Assembly (NCBI RefSeq): GCF_902506345.1
Contig: NZ_LR733413.1
Location: 3,111,198-3,175,197 of the forward strand
DNA length: 64,000 nucleotides
Direction of reading: 5' to 3'
Source: Flavobacterium sp. 9R
GTDB lineage: Bacteria; Bacteroidota; Bacteroidia; Flavobacteriales; Flavobacteriaceae
Below, piece after piece: positions 9,106 to 18,482 of the stretch. The translations under genes were made by a program, and so were the position numbers. Position 1 is the stretch's first letter. The number at the start of each line of letters is the position of its first letter. The notes under the pieces are model-generated. The model was not told the DNA's origin and made no database searches. It worked only from the letters and a program-made list of their open reading frames with translations.

Positions 9106-11331
9106 ATGAAAAAGGTAATACTACTGCTATTTTTGGGGTGCAATGTGCTGGTTTTTGCACAATCCAAAAACATTGATCAAAAAGTCGAAGCTTTGTTGCG
9201 ACAAATGACTTTGGAAGAAAAAATAGGGCAACTCAATCAATATACTGGTGATAATGCTGCTACTGGACCTATCACCATTAATCCCAACAAACAAACCGAA
9301 ATCAAACAAGGACTAATTGGTTCTATGTTGAATATTTTGGGTACCAAATATACGCGACAATACCAAGAATTGGCAATGCAATCGCGTTTGAAAATTCCGT
9401 TGTTGTTTGGTCAAGACGTCATTCACGGATACAAAACCACTTTTCCAATTCCTTTAGCAGAAGCCGCTTCTTGGGATTTGGAGGCGATGGAACTTACGGC
9501 AAGAATAGCAGCTACAGAGGCTGCGTCTGCCGGAATTCACTGGACGTTTGCGCCTATGGTCGATATTTCTAGAGATCCAAGATGGGGTCGTGTGATGGAA
9601 GGTGCTGGAGAAGATACCTACTTGGGTTCTAAAATTGCTTATGCAAGAGTCAAAGGTTTTCAAGGAAATTTAGGTGACGTTACTTCGGTGATGGCTTGTG
9701 TCAAACACTTTGCGGCCTATGGTGCTGCGTTAGGCGGACGCGACTATAATTCGGTAGATATGAGTAATCGAATGTTGTGGGAAACCTATTTGCCTCCTTT
9801 CAAAGCGGCTTTAGATGCGGGTGCAGCAACATTTATGAATTCTTTCAATGACTTGAACGGAATTCCAGCCACAGGTAATGCCTATTTGCAACGCGATATT
9901 CTTAAAGGGAAGTGGAATTTTAAAGGCTTTGTAGTTTCAGACTGGGGCTCTATTGGCGAAATGGTCAATCACGGTTTTGCAAAAGATAACAAGGAGGCAG
10001 CATTGGCCGCGATTACAGCTGGTAGCGATATGGATATGGAAAGCAATGCCTATCGTTATCATTTAGCACAATTGGTAAAAGAGAAAAAAGTACCAATGGC
10101 TTTGATTGATGATGCGGTAAAACGGATACTGCGCAAGAAATTTGAGTTGGGATTGTTCGATGATCCGTTCAAATTCAATAACGAAGAACGTGAGCAAAAA
10201 GCCTTAAACAATCCAGAACATCGAAAAGTAGCTAGAGCGATGGCTGCCAAAAGTATTGTTTTGTTGAAAAACGAAAAAGGAATTTTACCACTTTCAAAAT
10301 CGACCAAAACTATTGCATTCATAGGTCCTTTGGTAAAAGAATACAAACAAAATATGGGCTTCTGGTCGGTAGAATTACCCGAATTGGATTATACCAAAGA
10401 GATTGTTTCGCAGTGGGACGGATTGCAAAATAAAGTAGGGAAGAACACACAACTTTTGTATGCCAAAGGGTGCGACATCGAAGGTGACAATAAAGAAGGT
10501 TTTGCTGAGGCTGTTGCCGTGGCAAATCAAGCCGATGTGGTGATTTTGAGCATTGGCGAACGAAGAGATCAGAGTGGCGAGGCCAAAAGCCGTAGCAATT
10601 TGCGTTTGCCAGGAGTACAAGAAGAATTAGTAAAAGCCATTCAAGCCAAGGGCAAACCGGTAGTCGTGTTGATCAATGCGGGTAGACCACTTATTTTTAA
10701 TTGGACAGCAGATCAAGTACCTGCTATTTTATATACTTGGTGGTTGGGTTCTGAAGCGGGGAATGCCATTGCTGATGTGTTGTTTGGCGATTACAATCCT
10801 TCAGCAAAATTGCCAATGTCTTTTCCAAGAGAAGAAGGACAAATTCCAATTTATTATAATCACTTCAATACCGGAAGACCAGCGCCGAACGAAACGGCTA
10901 CGAATTATGTTTCGGCTTATATCGACTTAAAGAACAGCCCGAAGTTTCCTTTTGGTTACGGATTGAGTTATACCACTTTCAACTACTCCGATTTACAATT
11001 GTCTAAAAAAGTAATGAAGAAAAATGAAACCATTACAGTTTCTTTTACCCTTACCAACACCGCAAAATTCGATGGAGAAGAAGTGGTGCAATTGTATCTA
11101 AAAGATCAAGTGGGTAGCGTAGTGCGTCCGGTAAAAGAGTTGCGTGATTTTCAAAAAGTGTTTTTAAAAGCGGGAGCTTCGCAAAAGATTACGTTTACGA
11201 TTGATAAAGAAAAACTAGCTTTTTATAATGCCAAATTGGAATGGGCGCCTGAACCGGGTGCGTTCGAAGTGCAGTTAGGATCTTCATCCGCAGATATTCG
11301 CTTGAAAGACAATTTTGAATTAGTATTTTAA
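9106..11331 (+). CDS. bglX: Periplasmic GH3 beta-glucosidase, BglX-like
   Basis: 741 aa, the usual BglX length. Signal peptide 1-19 (LVFAQ). The GH3 N-terminal barrel has KHFAAYG (200-206) and nucleophile D279 in VVSDWG. The C-terminal alpha/beta domain supplies a likely acid/base E492 in SGEAKSR, and a fibronectin-III-like domain covers about 640-741. BglX enzymes release glucose from the non-reducing end of beta-linked oligosaccharides in the periplasm. It would finish the degradation of oligosaccharides made by the GH16, GH5 and GH30 enzymes. It is fifth in the compact operon and closely followed by the esterase gene (11 nt). Confidence 0.9.
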   Translation: MKKVILLLFLGCNVLVFAQSKNIDQKVEALLRQMTLEEKIGQLNQYTGDNAATGPITINPNKQTEIKQGLIGSMLNILGTKYTRQYQELAMQSRLKIPLLFGQDVIHGYKTTFPIPLAEAASWDLEAMELTARIAATEAASAGIHWTFAPMVDISRDPRWGRVMEGAGEDTYLGSKIAYARVKGFQGNLGDVTSVMACVKHFAAYGAALGGRDYNSVDMSNRMLWETYLPPFKAALDAGAATFMNSFNDLNGIPATGNAYLQRDILKGKWNFKGFVVSDWGSIGEMVNHGFAKDNKEAALAAITAGSDMDMESNAYRYHLAQLVKEKKVPMALIDDAVKRILRKKFELGLFDDPFKFNNEEREQKALNNPEHRKVARAMAAKSIVLLKNEKGILPLSKSTKTIAFIGPLVKEYKQNMGFWSVELPELDYTKEIVSQWDGLQNKVGKNTQLLYAKGCDIEGDNKEGFAEAVAVANQADVVILSIGERRDQSGEAKSRSNLRLPGVQEELVKAIQAKGKPVVVLINAGRPLIFNWTADQVPAILYTWWLGSEAGNAIADVLFGDYNPSAKLPMSFPREEGQIPIYYNHFNTGRPAPNETATNYVSAYIDLKNSPKFPFGYGLSYTTFNYSDLQLSKKVMKKNETITVSFTLTNTAKFDGEEVVQLYLKDQVGSVVRPVKELRDFQKVFLKAGASQKITFTIDKEKLAFYNAKLEWAPEPGAFEVQLGSSSADIRLKDNFELVF

Positions 11332-11342
11332 TATTTGAAAAA

Positions 11343-12275
11343 ATGAAATTGAAAAATTTGACCTTTTTCCTTTTGATGCCTTTTATGCTTTTCGCACAGA
11401 CAAAAAAAGATACCATCAGAGTATATTATTTGGGAGGACAATCTAATATGGAAGGCTTTGGCTATGTGAAAGAGTTACCAGAAGCCTTACGCAAAAAAAG
11501 TAAAAATGCATTTATATATCAAGGCAATCCAGTTGGGGATAATGATGCTAATGGCGGTTTAGGAAAGTGGGCCGTTTTGCAACCTGGCCACGGAACGGGT
11601 TTTGCTTCGGATGGCAAAAGCAATACGCTTTCTGACCGATTTGGGGTTGAGCTTTCTTTTGTTCAAAAATTACAAGAGGAATATCCCAATCAAAAGATTG
11701 CCATTATAAAATATGCCCGAAACGGTTCCGCGATTGATAGTAGCGGAAACAATTTTTTTGGCTCTTGGGAGCCTGATTTTAGAAGAGTAAAAAATCAATA
11801 CGATTATTTTTTAAAAACAGTGCAAGCCGCTATGGCTGTGAAGGATATCAATGGCGATGGAGTTGAAGATGTGTTAGTGCCTAGCGGAATTCTTTGGATG
11901 CAAGGAGAAAGCGATGCCGACAAAACAGAACAAATTGCAAACCACTATTATGACAATTTGAAACGATTGATGCAACTCATTCGAGCCGCTTTTAGAAACA
12001 ATGACTTACCAATTGTCATCGGAAAAATATCCGATTCTGGAGATGATCCCGATGGGAAAGTTTGGGGTTTTGGGGAATTAGTTCAATACGGACAAGAAAA
12101 ATTTGCCCTTACAGAACCTAATGTGCGTATTGTGCGAAGCACCTCCAAGTATCTTTACTCAGATAAATACCATTACAAAAGCGAGGGATATATAGATTTG
12201 GGAAAAGAATTTGCCAAAGCCATTGTAAATCTTAACAAGAAAGATAGCAATCACCCAGAAATGCAACACAATTAG
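11343..12275 (+). CDS. Exported SASA-domain carbohydrate esterase
   Basis: 310 aa. Signal peptide 1-19. It belongs to the sialate O-acetylesterase/DUF303 (CE6-like) SGNH-type family: nucleophile S34 in GGQSNMEG, WMQGESD block (185-191), and catalytic D274 and H277 in DKYHY. These enzymes remove O-acetyl groups from sugars such as xylan or sialic acid. A short DINGDGVEDV segment (168-177) resembles a calcium-binding loop inserted in the fold. Its presence with beta-glucanases suggests an acetylated or otherwise esterified substrate, which laminarin is not known to be. It is the last gene of the tight operon; a 122-nt gap follows. Confidence 0.82.
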   Translation: MKLKNLTFFLLMPFMLFAQTKKDTIRVYYLGGQSNMEGFGYVKELPEALRKKSKNAFIYQGNPVGDNDANGGLGKWAVLQPGHGTGFASDGKSNTLSDRFGVELSFVQKLQEEYPNQKIAIIKYARNGSAIDSSGNNFFGSWEPDFRRVKNQYDYFLKTVQAAMAVKDINGDGVEDVLVPSGILWMQGESDADKTEQIANHYYDNLKRLMQLIRAAFRNNDLPIVIGKISDSGDDPDGKVWGFGELVQYGQEKFALTEPNVRIVRSTSKYLYSDKYHYKSEGYIDLGKEFAKAIVNLNKKDSNHPEMQHN

Positions 12276-12397
12276 TCTAATTGAAATAGAGGATCATAAT
12301 TAAATTTCATTATATTGTAATACAGAAAGTTGCGAAGTTTTTATTGGCGCTTGTGACCTTCAATTTGTAACTAATGCTAAATTTTAACATCAATGCT

Positions 12398-14557
12398 ATG
12401 AAGAAGATAATGCTATTATTTGTTTTATTAGTTGGGTTGCTTTCGTTTTCCCAAAATGAAGCCACAACTGAAAAACGAATTCAGTCATTAGTAAAAAAAA
12501 TGACGCTCCAAGAAAAAGTGAGTTTATTGCACGGTAATTCTAAGTTTTATGTTTCCGATATTAAACGATTGGGAATACCAGAATGGGCTTTGTCTGATGG
12601 ACCCCACGGCGTGCGTGCCGAAATGAACCGACACAATTGGCAATATGCTGGTTGGAAAGATGATGCGGTTACTTGTTTTCCTCCTGGTACTGCTATGGCC
12701 GCCACTTGGAATTTAGATTTGACTGCCCAACGAGGTTACGTTTTAGGTGAAGAAGCCCGATTTAGAAAAAAAGACGTGCTCTTAGGACCTGGCATCAATA
12801 TTATTAGAAGTCCATTATGTGGAAGAAATTTTGAATATTTAAGTGAAGATCCTTTTCTAATTTCTCAATTGACGGTTAGCTATATTAAAGCTTTGCAAAC
12901 CAAAGATGTGGCGGCTAGTGTAAAACATTTTGCGGCGAATAATCAAGAAGACAATCGATTTGTGATTGATGTAACGATGAGCGACAGAGCTTTGCACGAA
13001 ATTTATTTGCCTGGTTTTAAAGCTGCAGTTATGGACGCAAAAGTGTTAACCGTGATGGGTGCTTACAATAAATTTAGAGGGGATTATTGCACGGAGAATA
13101 TGTTGTTGGGACGAACTATTTTGCGCGATTTATACCAATTCAAAGGCGTCTATATGTCGGATTGGGATGCAACTCACAGTACAGTCAATGCGGCTTTGGC
13201 TGGATTGGATTTAGAAATGGGAACTAATAAAACCAATTATAACGAATGGTATTTTGCGGATCCTTTGATTAAAGCGGTGCAAGAGGGAAAAGTAAAAGAA
13301 AGTGTAGTAGATGAAAAAGTAGCCAATGTGTTGCGAGTGATGATTAAAACGAAAGTTTTAGATCCCAAAACCAGAATCAAAGGCAGTGTGAATACCAAGG
13401 AACACCAAGCGCTAGCGTATCAATCGGCAGTGGAATCTATAGTTTTATTAAAGAACGAAAACCAGCTGCTGCCTTTGCCAATGAATGCTTTGAAATCGGT
13501 GGCGGTTATTGGAGATAATGCAACCAGAAAACACTGTAGTGGCGGATTGAGTTCCGAGATTAAGCCTTTATACGAAATCACTCCATTGGAAGCGATTACC
13601 AATAAGTTCGGAAACCAATTGCAAATTAATTATGCTCAAGGCTACAATAAGCAATCTTCACCAGGAGAAGGGAGCAACAAAGGACAATTGAATTCTGATT
13701 TTGTCGATTGGAAATTAATCGATGAAGCAGTGGCTCAAGCCAAAAAATCCGATGTGGCGATTGTTTTTGCAGGATTAAATCACGATTTCGATTCGGAGTC
13801 GTTTGATAGAATTCATATGCGTTTGCCTTACGGACAAGAAACCTTAATTCAAGAAGTAACCAAAGCCAATCCGAAAACTATTGTGGTAATTATTGCAGGT
13901 TCTCCTTTAGAATTATCTGGAATTCAGACACGAGTACCGTCAATCGTTTGGGCGTGGTACGGCGGAATGGAAGCTGGAAATGCTGTGATGGATGTGTTGA
14001 GCGGAAAGCAATATCCTTCTGGAAAATTACCGATTACTTTGCCAGTAAGTTTGCAACAATCACCCGATGTTGCTTTAGGAAATTATCCGGGAAGAGACCT
14101 AAAAGTGAATTATGAAGAAGATATTTTGGTTGGCTACAGATGGTATGATACTAAGAAAATAGAACCACTTTATCCTTTCGGTTTTGGATTATCGTATACT
14201 TCATTTGCAATTTCCAATGTGGCAACAGATAAAAAAACCTTTGATGTAAACGATACGGTAACGCTAAAATGTACCATCAAAAACACAGGTCAACTTGAAG
14301 GTGCAGAAGTACTTCAGTTGTATGCTAGCCAACCCGTTTGTTCGGTACTTAGACCTCAAAAAGAATTAAAAGCTTTTGAAAAAGTAGTGTTGAAAGCGGG
14401 CGAACAAAAAGAAGTTTCGCTTAAAGTTAAGGTGAAAGATTTGGCTTTTTATGATGAAAAAAATGCCAATTGGAAAGTGGAACCAGGAGAATTCATTTTC
14501 CATTTAGGCACTTCGTCAAAAGCGATTTCAAATGCTGTAAGCGTCCAAGTTAAATAA
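12398..14557 (+). CDS. Exported GH3 beta-glucosidase/xylosidase-type enzyme
   Basis: 719 aa from the ATG at 12398, which begins a signal peptide (MKKIMLLFVLLVGLLSFSQ); an ATG 24 nt upstream adds an unlikely polar leader. Full three-part GH3 architecture: SDGPHGVR (66-73), LLGPGINIIRSPLCGRNFEY (128-147), KHFAANNQE (176-184), nucleophile D255 in YMSDWD, then the alpha/beta domain and a C-terminal FnIII-like domain. It belongs to the GPGINI/GGRNFEY branch of GH3, different from the BglX type upstream, and so may differ in linkage preference. The gene ends in a strong terminator. Confident on family; substrate assumed to be beta-gluco-oligosaccharides. Confidence 0.88.
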   Translation: MKKIMLLFVLLVGLLSFSQNEATTEKRIQSLVKKMTLQEKVSLLHGNSKFYVSDIKRLGIPEWALSDGPHGVRAEMNRHNWQYAGWKDDAVTCFPPGTAMAATWNLDLTAQRGYVLGEEARFRKKDVLLGPGINIIRSPLCGRNFEYLSEDPFLISQLTVSYIKALQTKDVAASVKHFAANNQEDNRFVIDVTMSDRALHEIYLPGFKAAVMDAKVLTVMGAYNKFRGDYCTENMLLGRTILRDLYQFKGVYMSDWDATHSTVNAALAGLDLEMGTNKTNYNEWYFADPLIKAVQEGKVKESVVDEKVANVLRVMIKTKVLDPKTRIKGSVNTKEHQALAYQSAVESIVLLKNENQLLPLPMNALKSVAVIGDNATRKHCSGGLSSEIKPLYEITPLEAITNKFGNQLQINYAQGYNKQSSPGEGSNKGQLNSDFVDWKLIDEAVAQAKKSDVAIVFAGLNHDFDSESFDRIHMRLPYGQETLIQEVTKANPKTIVVIIAGSPLELSGIQTRVPSIVWAWYGGMEAGNAVMDVLSGKQYPSGKLPITLPVSLQQSPDVALGNYPGRDLKVNYEEDILVGYRWYDTKKIEPLYPFGFGLSYTSFAISNVATDKKTFDVNDTVTLKCTIKNTGQLEGAEVLQLYASQPVCSVLRPQKELKAFEKVVLKAGEQKEVSLKVKVKDLAFYDEKNANWKVEPGEFIFHLGTSSKAISNAVSVQVK

Positions 14558-14583
14558 ACCATTAAGAATTTTGATAAAAATAA

Positions 14584-14619
14584 AGAGCGATACTTTCTGT
14601 GTGAGAGTATCGCTCTTTT
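14584..14619 (+). terminator. Rho-independent terminator ending the PUL transcript
   Basis: The perfect 11-bp stem AGAGCGATACT / AGTATCGCTCT with an 11-nt loop runs directly into TTT. It lies 27 nt after the GH3 stop codon. Confidence 0.85.
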
Positions 14620-14945
14620 GGTAAGTTAACCATTGGCTTTTTGTAATAAAATTTCGGAGAACTTTCGTAGTGAAAGAATTTGGGGGGTGTGGTATTTATC
14701 CGATTTTTTTATTAGCCAATGGTCGATATGTTGTTGAGGTGTTCCTTTTATTTTTTAGGAATGTATCTTCTGATATACGCAATTTTCCCTTCGATGGTTT
14801 TATGGGTTCTAAACTTTTCGAGTTATTACTACTTTTTAACTAATCAATCACTAACTGCTATTCACTAACAGTTATTCACCAATCACTAACTGCTATTCAC
14901 TAACAGCTATTCACCAATCACTAATTACTAATCACTAATTACTAA
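14620..14945. other. Non-coding stretch with inverted and tandem repeats
   Basis: It lies between the PUL terminator and the convergent acyltransferase gene. It holds a 10-bp inverted repeat ACCATTGGCT (14629-14638) / AGCCAATGGT (14714-14723) and then a tandem repeat block up to the acyltransferase stop codon. No convincing gene was found; short open frames of 42-49 codons on each strand look like chance or decay. Confidence 0.5.
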
Positions 14946-14950
14946 TCACT
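14846..14950. repeat. Tandem repeat, 35-bp and 14-bp units
   Basis: Two 35-bp units (14846-14880 and 14881-14915) differ at one base (CAGTTA/CAGCTA). They continue into two copies of a 14-bp unit AATCACTAATTACT (14916-14943) and a partial third, which runs into the last codons of the acyltransferase gene. The short unit is a shortened form of the long one, as expected from slippage. There are no spacers, so it is not a CRISPR. Confidence 0.85.
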
Positions 14951-16064
14951 TGACGACTTTCTTTTTAAGCCAATTTCTAATAGGTTCGTCGTACCATTTC
15001 AAACAGGCATAGGCCAAAACAATTGAGCTTACTACGGTCAAAATACTCATTGGTAATGCTTCTTGAAACGGGATTTTTCCATTGGCGACCCAAGCGGTGT
15101 AGATATAAATTAAAGGATAATGCGTGATGTAAATAGGATAGGAGATGTCGCCTAAAAATTGGCAAACCCTTGAAGCTTTTTTTCCTTCTATGGTTCCGCT
15201 GGCGCCAATATAAACGATGAGCGGAAAAAGAATAATAATGCTCAACGAATCGTATAATCCGTTTTGCCAAACAGTCGTGCTGTCTCCAATTCTTGGCATT
15301 GCCAAAACAACTACAAGCAACAAACTCGACCACAGAAAGGCATTTTTGATTGTTGTAAGTCTCACGATTCGATGCAATAACAACCCACCAAAAAACGGAA
15401 AAAGAAGTCGGGCAAAGCCAATGTGAAGTTGCTCAGGAACCAATGACCAACCACCGATTACATCACCATTTGGACTGGTCAAGGTTAGATGAATCAAAAA
15501 GCAGCCTGAAAGAAAAACGAGCACAGCCAAGGCGGTATTCGAAAATTTTCTCACGAACAAAGCATATAAAATATTACCAATATATTCAAAGAACAGCGAC
15601 CAACCTGGACCATCAAGCGGATGCATTTCTTGCCATCCTCGAATATCCATTGAAGTTGGCACGGGAATCAAAGTAAAGCCAATGACCATAATGAGCAGCA
15701 TTTTCCAAAGCGGCACTTGATGAATGTTGGGCCACAAAACCGAATCCTGAAAATAGAAACACAAGGCGCCCACAATCATTCCCATAATAACCATCGGTTG
15801 TAATCGAATGAGTCTGATTTTGAAAAAATCGCCTAGGGACATTTTGCTCCAACGGTCATCATAGGCATAGCTAATCACAAATCCCGAAAGCAAAAAGAAA
15901 AAATCAACCGCCAAATACCCGTGATTGATGACTTGGTCAAACCGACTCGTGGCGTGTGCTTCCATAATATGAAAAGCGACCACCATAATAGCAGCCACTC
16001 CCCGCAAACCATCTAAAATGGCGTAATGTTTTTTTGTAGGTAGTGTTGGGTTTTGCATTAGCAA
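14946..16064 (-). CDS. Membrane acyltransferase, acyltransferase-3 family
   Basis: 372 aa with about ten hydrophobic helices. The N-terminal signature YAILDGLRGVAAIMVVAFHI, including the conserved His of the active site, and FFFLLSGFVISYAYDDRW identify the acyltransferase-3 (OafA/NodX/YrhL) family. These inner-membrane proteins move acyl groups, often acetyl, onto sugars of exported polysaccharides or peptidoglycan. Met3 at 16058 is an equally good start. A terminator sits between it and the upstream GH3 gene on the same strand, so linkage to the PUL is loose. If it is related in function, it adds acyl groups of the type the SASA esterase removes. That is inference. Confidence 0.85.
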   Translation of the reverse strand: MLMQNPTLPTKKHYAILDGLRGVAAIMVVAFHIMEAHATSRFDQVINHGYLAVDFFFLLSGFVISYAYDDRWSKMSLGDFFKIRLIRLQPMVIMGMIVGALCFYFQDSVLWPNIHQVPLWKMLLIMVIGFTLIPVPTSMDIRGWQEMHPLDGPGWSLFFEYIGNILYALFVRKFSNTALAVLVFLSGCFLIHLTLTSPNGDVIGGWSLVPEQLHIGFARLLFPFFGGLLLHRIVRLTTIKNAFLWSSLLLVVVLAMPRIGDSTTVWQNGLYDSLSIIILFPLIVYIGASGTIEGKKASRVCQFLGDISYPIYITHYPLIYIYTAWVANGKIPFQEALPMSILTVVSSIVLAYACLKWYDEPIRNWLKKKVVK

Positions 16065-16070
16065 AGATTT

Positions 16071-16103
16071 TAAAAAATGAGGCTGTCGCTCAAAACAGCC
16101 TCA
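16071..16103 (-). terminator. Terminator after the minus-strand GH3 gene
   Basis: On the minus strand, TGAGGCTGT / ACAGCCTCA forms a perfect 9-bp stem with an 8-nt loop, followed by TTTTTTA. It lies just downstream of the GH3 stop at 16152 and before the acyltransferase start at 16064. Confidence 0.8.
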
Positions 16104-16151
16104 ATTGAAACAACATTTATAACAACCAAAATTTATGGAAAAACTCAATAT

Positions 16152-18482
16152 TTATTTAGCATTAGCCGCTTGCAACAAGGCTTGTAACTGTTCTTCGGTA
16201 AATTTTCCGCCAGAGAGCAACAAGAATTTATTGATAGGCATATCGGCAAGCATTGCAATCATAAAGGCTTCGGCTTTTTTCTCTTCTTCTGTTTCCGCTT
16301 TTTTAGTACTACCCGTAAAGCTTCGCGTCAAGGCCTCGTAGATTACAGCGCTGTTTTTAGTTTGTTTGAACTCTTTCAACAAGGAGTTACGGGTAAAAAC
16401 AGGCGTTAGAATTTTGGTAGACTGTATGTCTAGCGTTTGTTGCAAAGGCAAATCTCTAGAAGAACTTCCCACACGAATATCAAATTTACCCGATTTCACT
16501 ATCCAGTCGTGAGCTACTGTGCTGTAATACGCAAAATCGCGTGAGGTCAATTGAAATTCTACCGTTTTTTCTTCTCCAGGTGCCAAGGCTATTTTTTCGA
16601 AATGCTTCAATTCGTTTTCAGGGCGACTGAGTGCGGCATCTTGTTCGTGAACATACAATTGTACTACTTCTTTTCCAGCTACTTTTCCAGTGTTTTTTAC
16701 TTTTACAGAGATAGTAATCGCATCCGAATCTTTGGCAGAAGTCATATTGGCTTTGATATCCGAATAGCTAAAAGTGGTATAACTCAACCCAAATCCGAAA
16801 GGAAAATTAGGTTCAATCTTCTTTTTGTCATAGTAGCGGTAGCCAATGAAAATGCCTTCACCGTAATTAGCAACACCATCTTTTGACGGAAAATCGATAG
16901 CCGTTGGTGTATCTTCTAAACGCATCGGGAAGGTCTCAGATAACTTTCCAGAAGGGTTTACTTTGCCCGTAAGCACATCGGCTATGCCGCCACCTCCAGC
17001 TTGTCCGCCTAAATAGGCTTCTACAATGGCAGCGACTTCTTTTTTCCACGGAGTGCTTACCGCCGAGCCATTCAACAATATAACCACCATGTTTTTGTTT
17101 ACTTTCGCAACCGCTTCAATCAATTGATTGTGACCTGCGGGCAAATCCATATTGGCTCTGTCATAACCTTCGGATTCGTACACGTCTGGAAGACCAGCAA
17201 ACAGAAGAACGGTTTCAGCGCCTTTGGCATTTTTTACGGCTTCGTTAAGCAAAGTAGCGTTAGTGTCTCCCGCTGAGGTATAACCTTCGGCATAACTGAA
17301 AGTAGTGCCTTTTGCTAATTTTTGCAATTCATCGAAAGCATTTTCTACTTGAGTAGGTTTTACTTGCGAACTTCCCGCGCCTTGATAGCGTGGTTTTTTG
17401 GCAAAAGCGCCAATAATTGCTACTTTTTTGGCAGATGTTTTTAAGGGCAAAATACCTTTACTATTTTTTAAAAGAACAATCGATTCTGCACTGGCTTCTC
17501 TTGCCAAAGTATGATGTTTGGCTTTGTCGACAACGATACCTTGTTGGTGACTGTCTTTGGCTTTGAGCGTGATGGCTAGGGTTTCGATGACAATTTCATC
17601 CAGTTTTGACTCAGATAAAGTGCCTTTTCTAACCGCGTCTACAATTTTTTTGTTGTTAAAACCTCCACTGGCAGGCATTTCTAAGTTCAAACCTGCGGCT
17701 ACGCCCAATGGTCTGTCGTTTACAGCGCCCCAATCCGACACTACAAAACCTTGAAATCCCCATTTTTTCTTCAAGATTTCGGTCAGTAAGTATTCGTTTT
17801 CTGAGGCATATACGCCGTTTAGTTTGTTGTACGAACACATTACAGTCCAAGGTTGGGCTTCTTTTACCGCAATTTCAAAAGCAGGAAAATAGATTTCACT
17901 CAGCGTGCGCTCGTCCACCAACGAACTATTCGACATACGTTCAAATTCTTGGTTGTTGGCTGCAAAATGTTTTAACGAAGTTCCCACGCCTTTGCTTTGC
18001 ACGCCATTGATAAAAGCAGCGGCAATTTTTCCAGACAAAACGGGGTCTTCAGAGAAATATTCGAAGTTGCGTCCACCAAGCGGAGAACGTTTCATATTGA
18101 TGCCAGGACCCAACAAAATCTGTACGTCATTGGCTTGTGATTCGGTAGCTAAGGCTTCGCCCACTCGTTTCACTAATTCTTTATTCCACGACGAAGCCAA
18201 ACCTGAGGCTGTTGGAAAACAAGTCGCAGGAACACTATTCGTAAAATCAAAACCTTCTGCTTTACGCAAACCGTGTGGGCCATCGGTCATAAAAATCGAC
18301 GGAACGCCCAATCTTGGAATTGCCTGCGTCGACCAAGCGGTTTCGCCCGAGCACAACGAAGCCTTTTCTTCAAGCGTCATTTGTGCCACTATTTTCTTGG
18401 CTTTCTCACGATAATCGGTCGTTTGCGAACTCGCTGAGAGTACAGCAAAAAAGAAGCATCCCAAAACATATCTTTTTTTCAT
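16152..18482 (-). CDS. Exported GH3 glycosidase with helical C-terminal extension
   Basis: 776 aa. Signal peptide 1-20 (VLSASSQ). GH3 motifs: TDGPHGLR (66-73), LLGPGINMKRSPLGGRNFEY (123-142), KHFAANNQE (171-179), nucleophile D250 in VVSDWG. A C-terminal FnIII-like domain ends near 688, then an 88-residue helical extension rich in Lys, Glu and Leu (689-776). The extension is absent from the other two GH3s here; it could mediate oligomerisation or cover the active site. It would hydrolyse terminal beta-glycosides. It is transcribed away from the Nudix-type regulator across a 531-bp divergent region, an arrangement often seen for a regulator and its target. Confidence 0.88.
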   Translation of the reverse strand: MKKRYVLGCFFFAVLSASSQTTDYREKAKKIVAQMTLEEKASLCSGETAWSTQAIPRLGVPSIFMTDGPHGLRKAEGFDFTNSVPATCFPTASGLASSWNKELVKRVGEALATESQANDVQILLGPGINMKRSPLGGRNFEYFSEDPVLSGKIAAAFINGVQSKGVGTSLKHFAANNQEFERMSNSSLVDERTLSEIYFPAFEIAVKEAQPWTVMCSYNKLNGVYASENEYLLTEILKKKWGFQGFVVSDWGAVNDRPLGVAAGLNLEMPASGGFNNKKIVDAVRKGTLSESKLDEIVIETLAITLKAKDSHQQGIVVDKAKHHTLAREASAESIVLLKNSKGILPLKTSAKKVAIIGAFAKKPRYQGAGSSQVKPTQVENAFDELQKLAKGTTFSYAEGYTSAGDTNATLLNEAVKNAKGAETVLLFAGLPDVYESEGYDRANMDLPAGHNQLIEAVAKVNKNMVVILLNGSAVSTPWKKEVAAIVEAYLGGQAGGGGIADVLTGKVNPSGKLSETFPMRLEDTPTAIDFPSKDGVANYGEGIFIGYRYYDKKKIEPNFPFGFGLSYTTFSYSDIKANMTSAKDSDAITISVKVKNTGKVAGKEVVQLYVHEQDAALSRPENELKHFEKIALAPGEEKTVEFQLTSRDFAYYSTVAHDWIVKSGKFDIRVGSSSRDLPLQQTLDIQSTKILTPVFTRNSLLKEFKQTKNSAVIYEALTRSFTGSTKKAETEEEKKAEAFMIAMLADMPINKFLLLSGGKFTEEQLQALLQAANAK

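Noticed and set aside
14626..14754. 42-codon open stretch on the minus strand, possible decayed gene tail
   Set aside because: It has no start codon or family match, and such a length is not rare in AT-rich sequence.
14719..14868. 49-codon hydrophobic open frame (starts MVDMLLRCSF) before the tandem repeats
   Set aside because: It ends inside the repeat array, lacks a promoter, and hydrophobic frames arise by chance in AT-rich DNA.
14846..14950. Candidate CRISPR array
   Set aside because: The units are contiguous without spacers and vary in length, so it is a minisatellite.
17905..18414. 169-codon open frame opposite the third GH3 gene
   Set aside because: Antisense shadow of a well-supported GH3; no start context and no domain.
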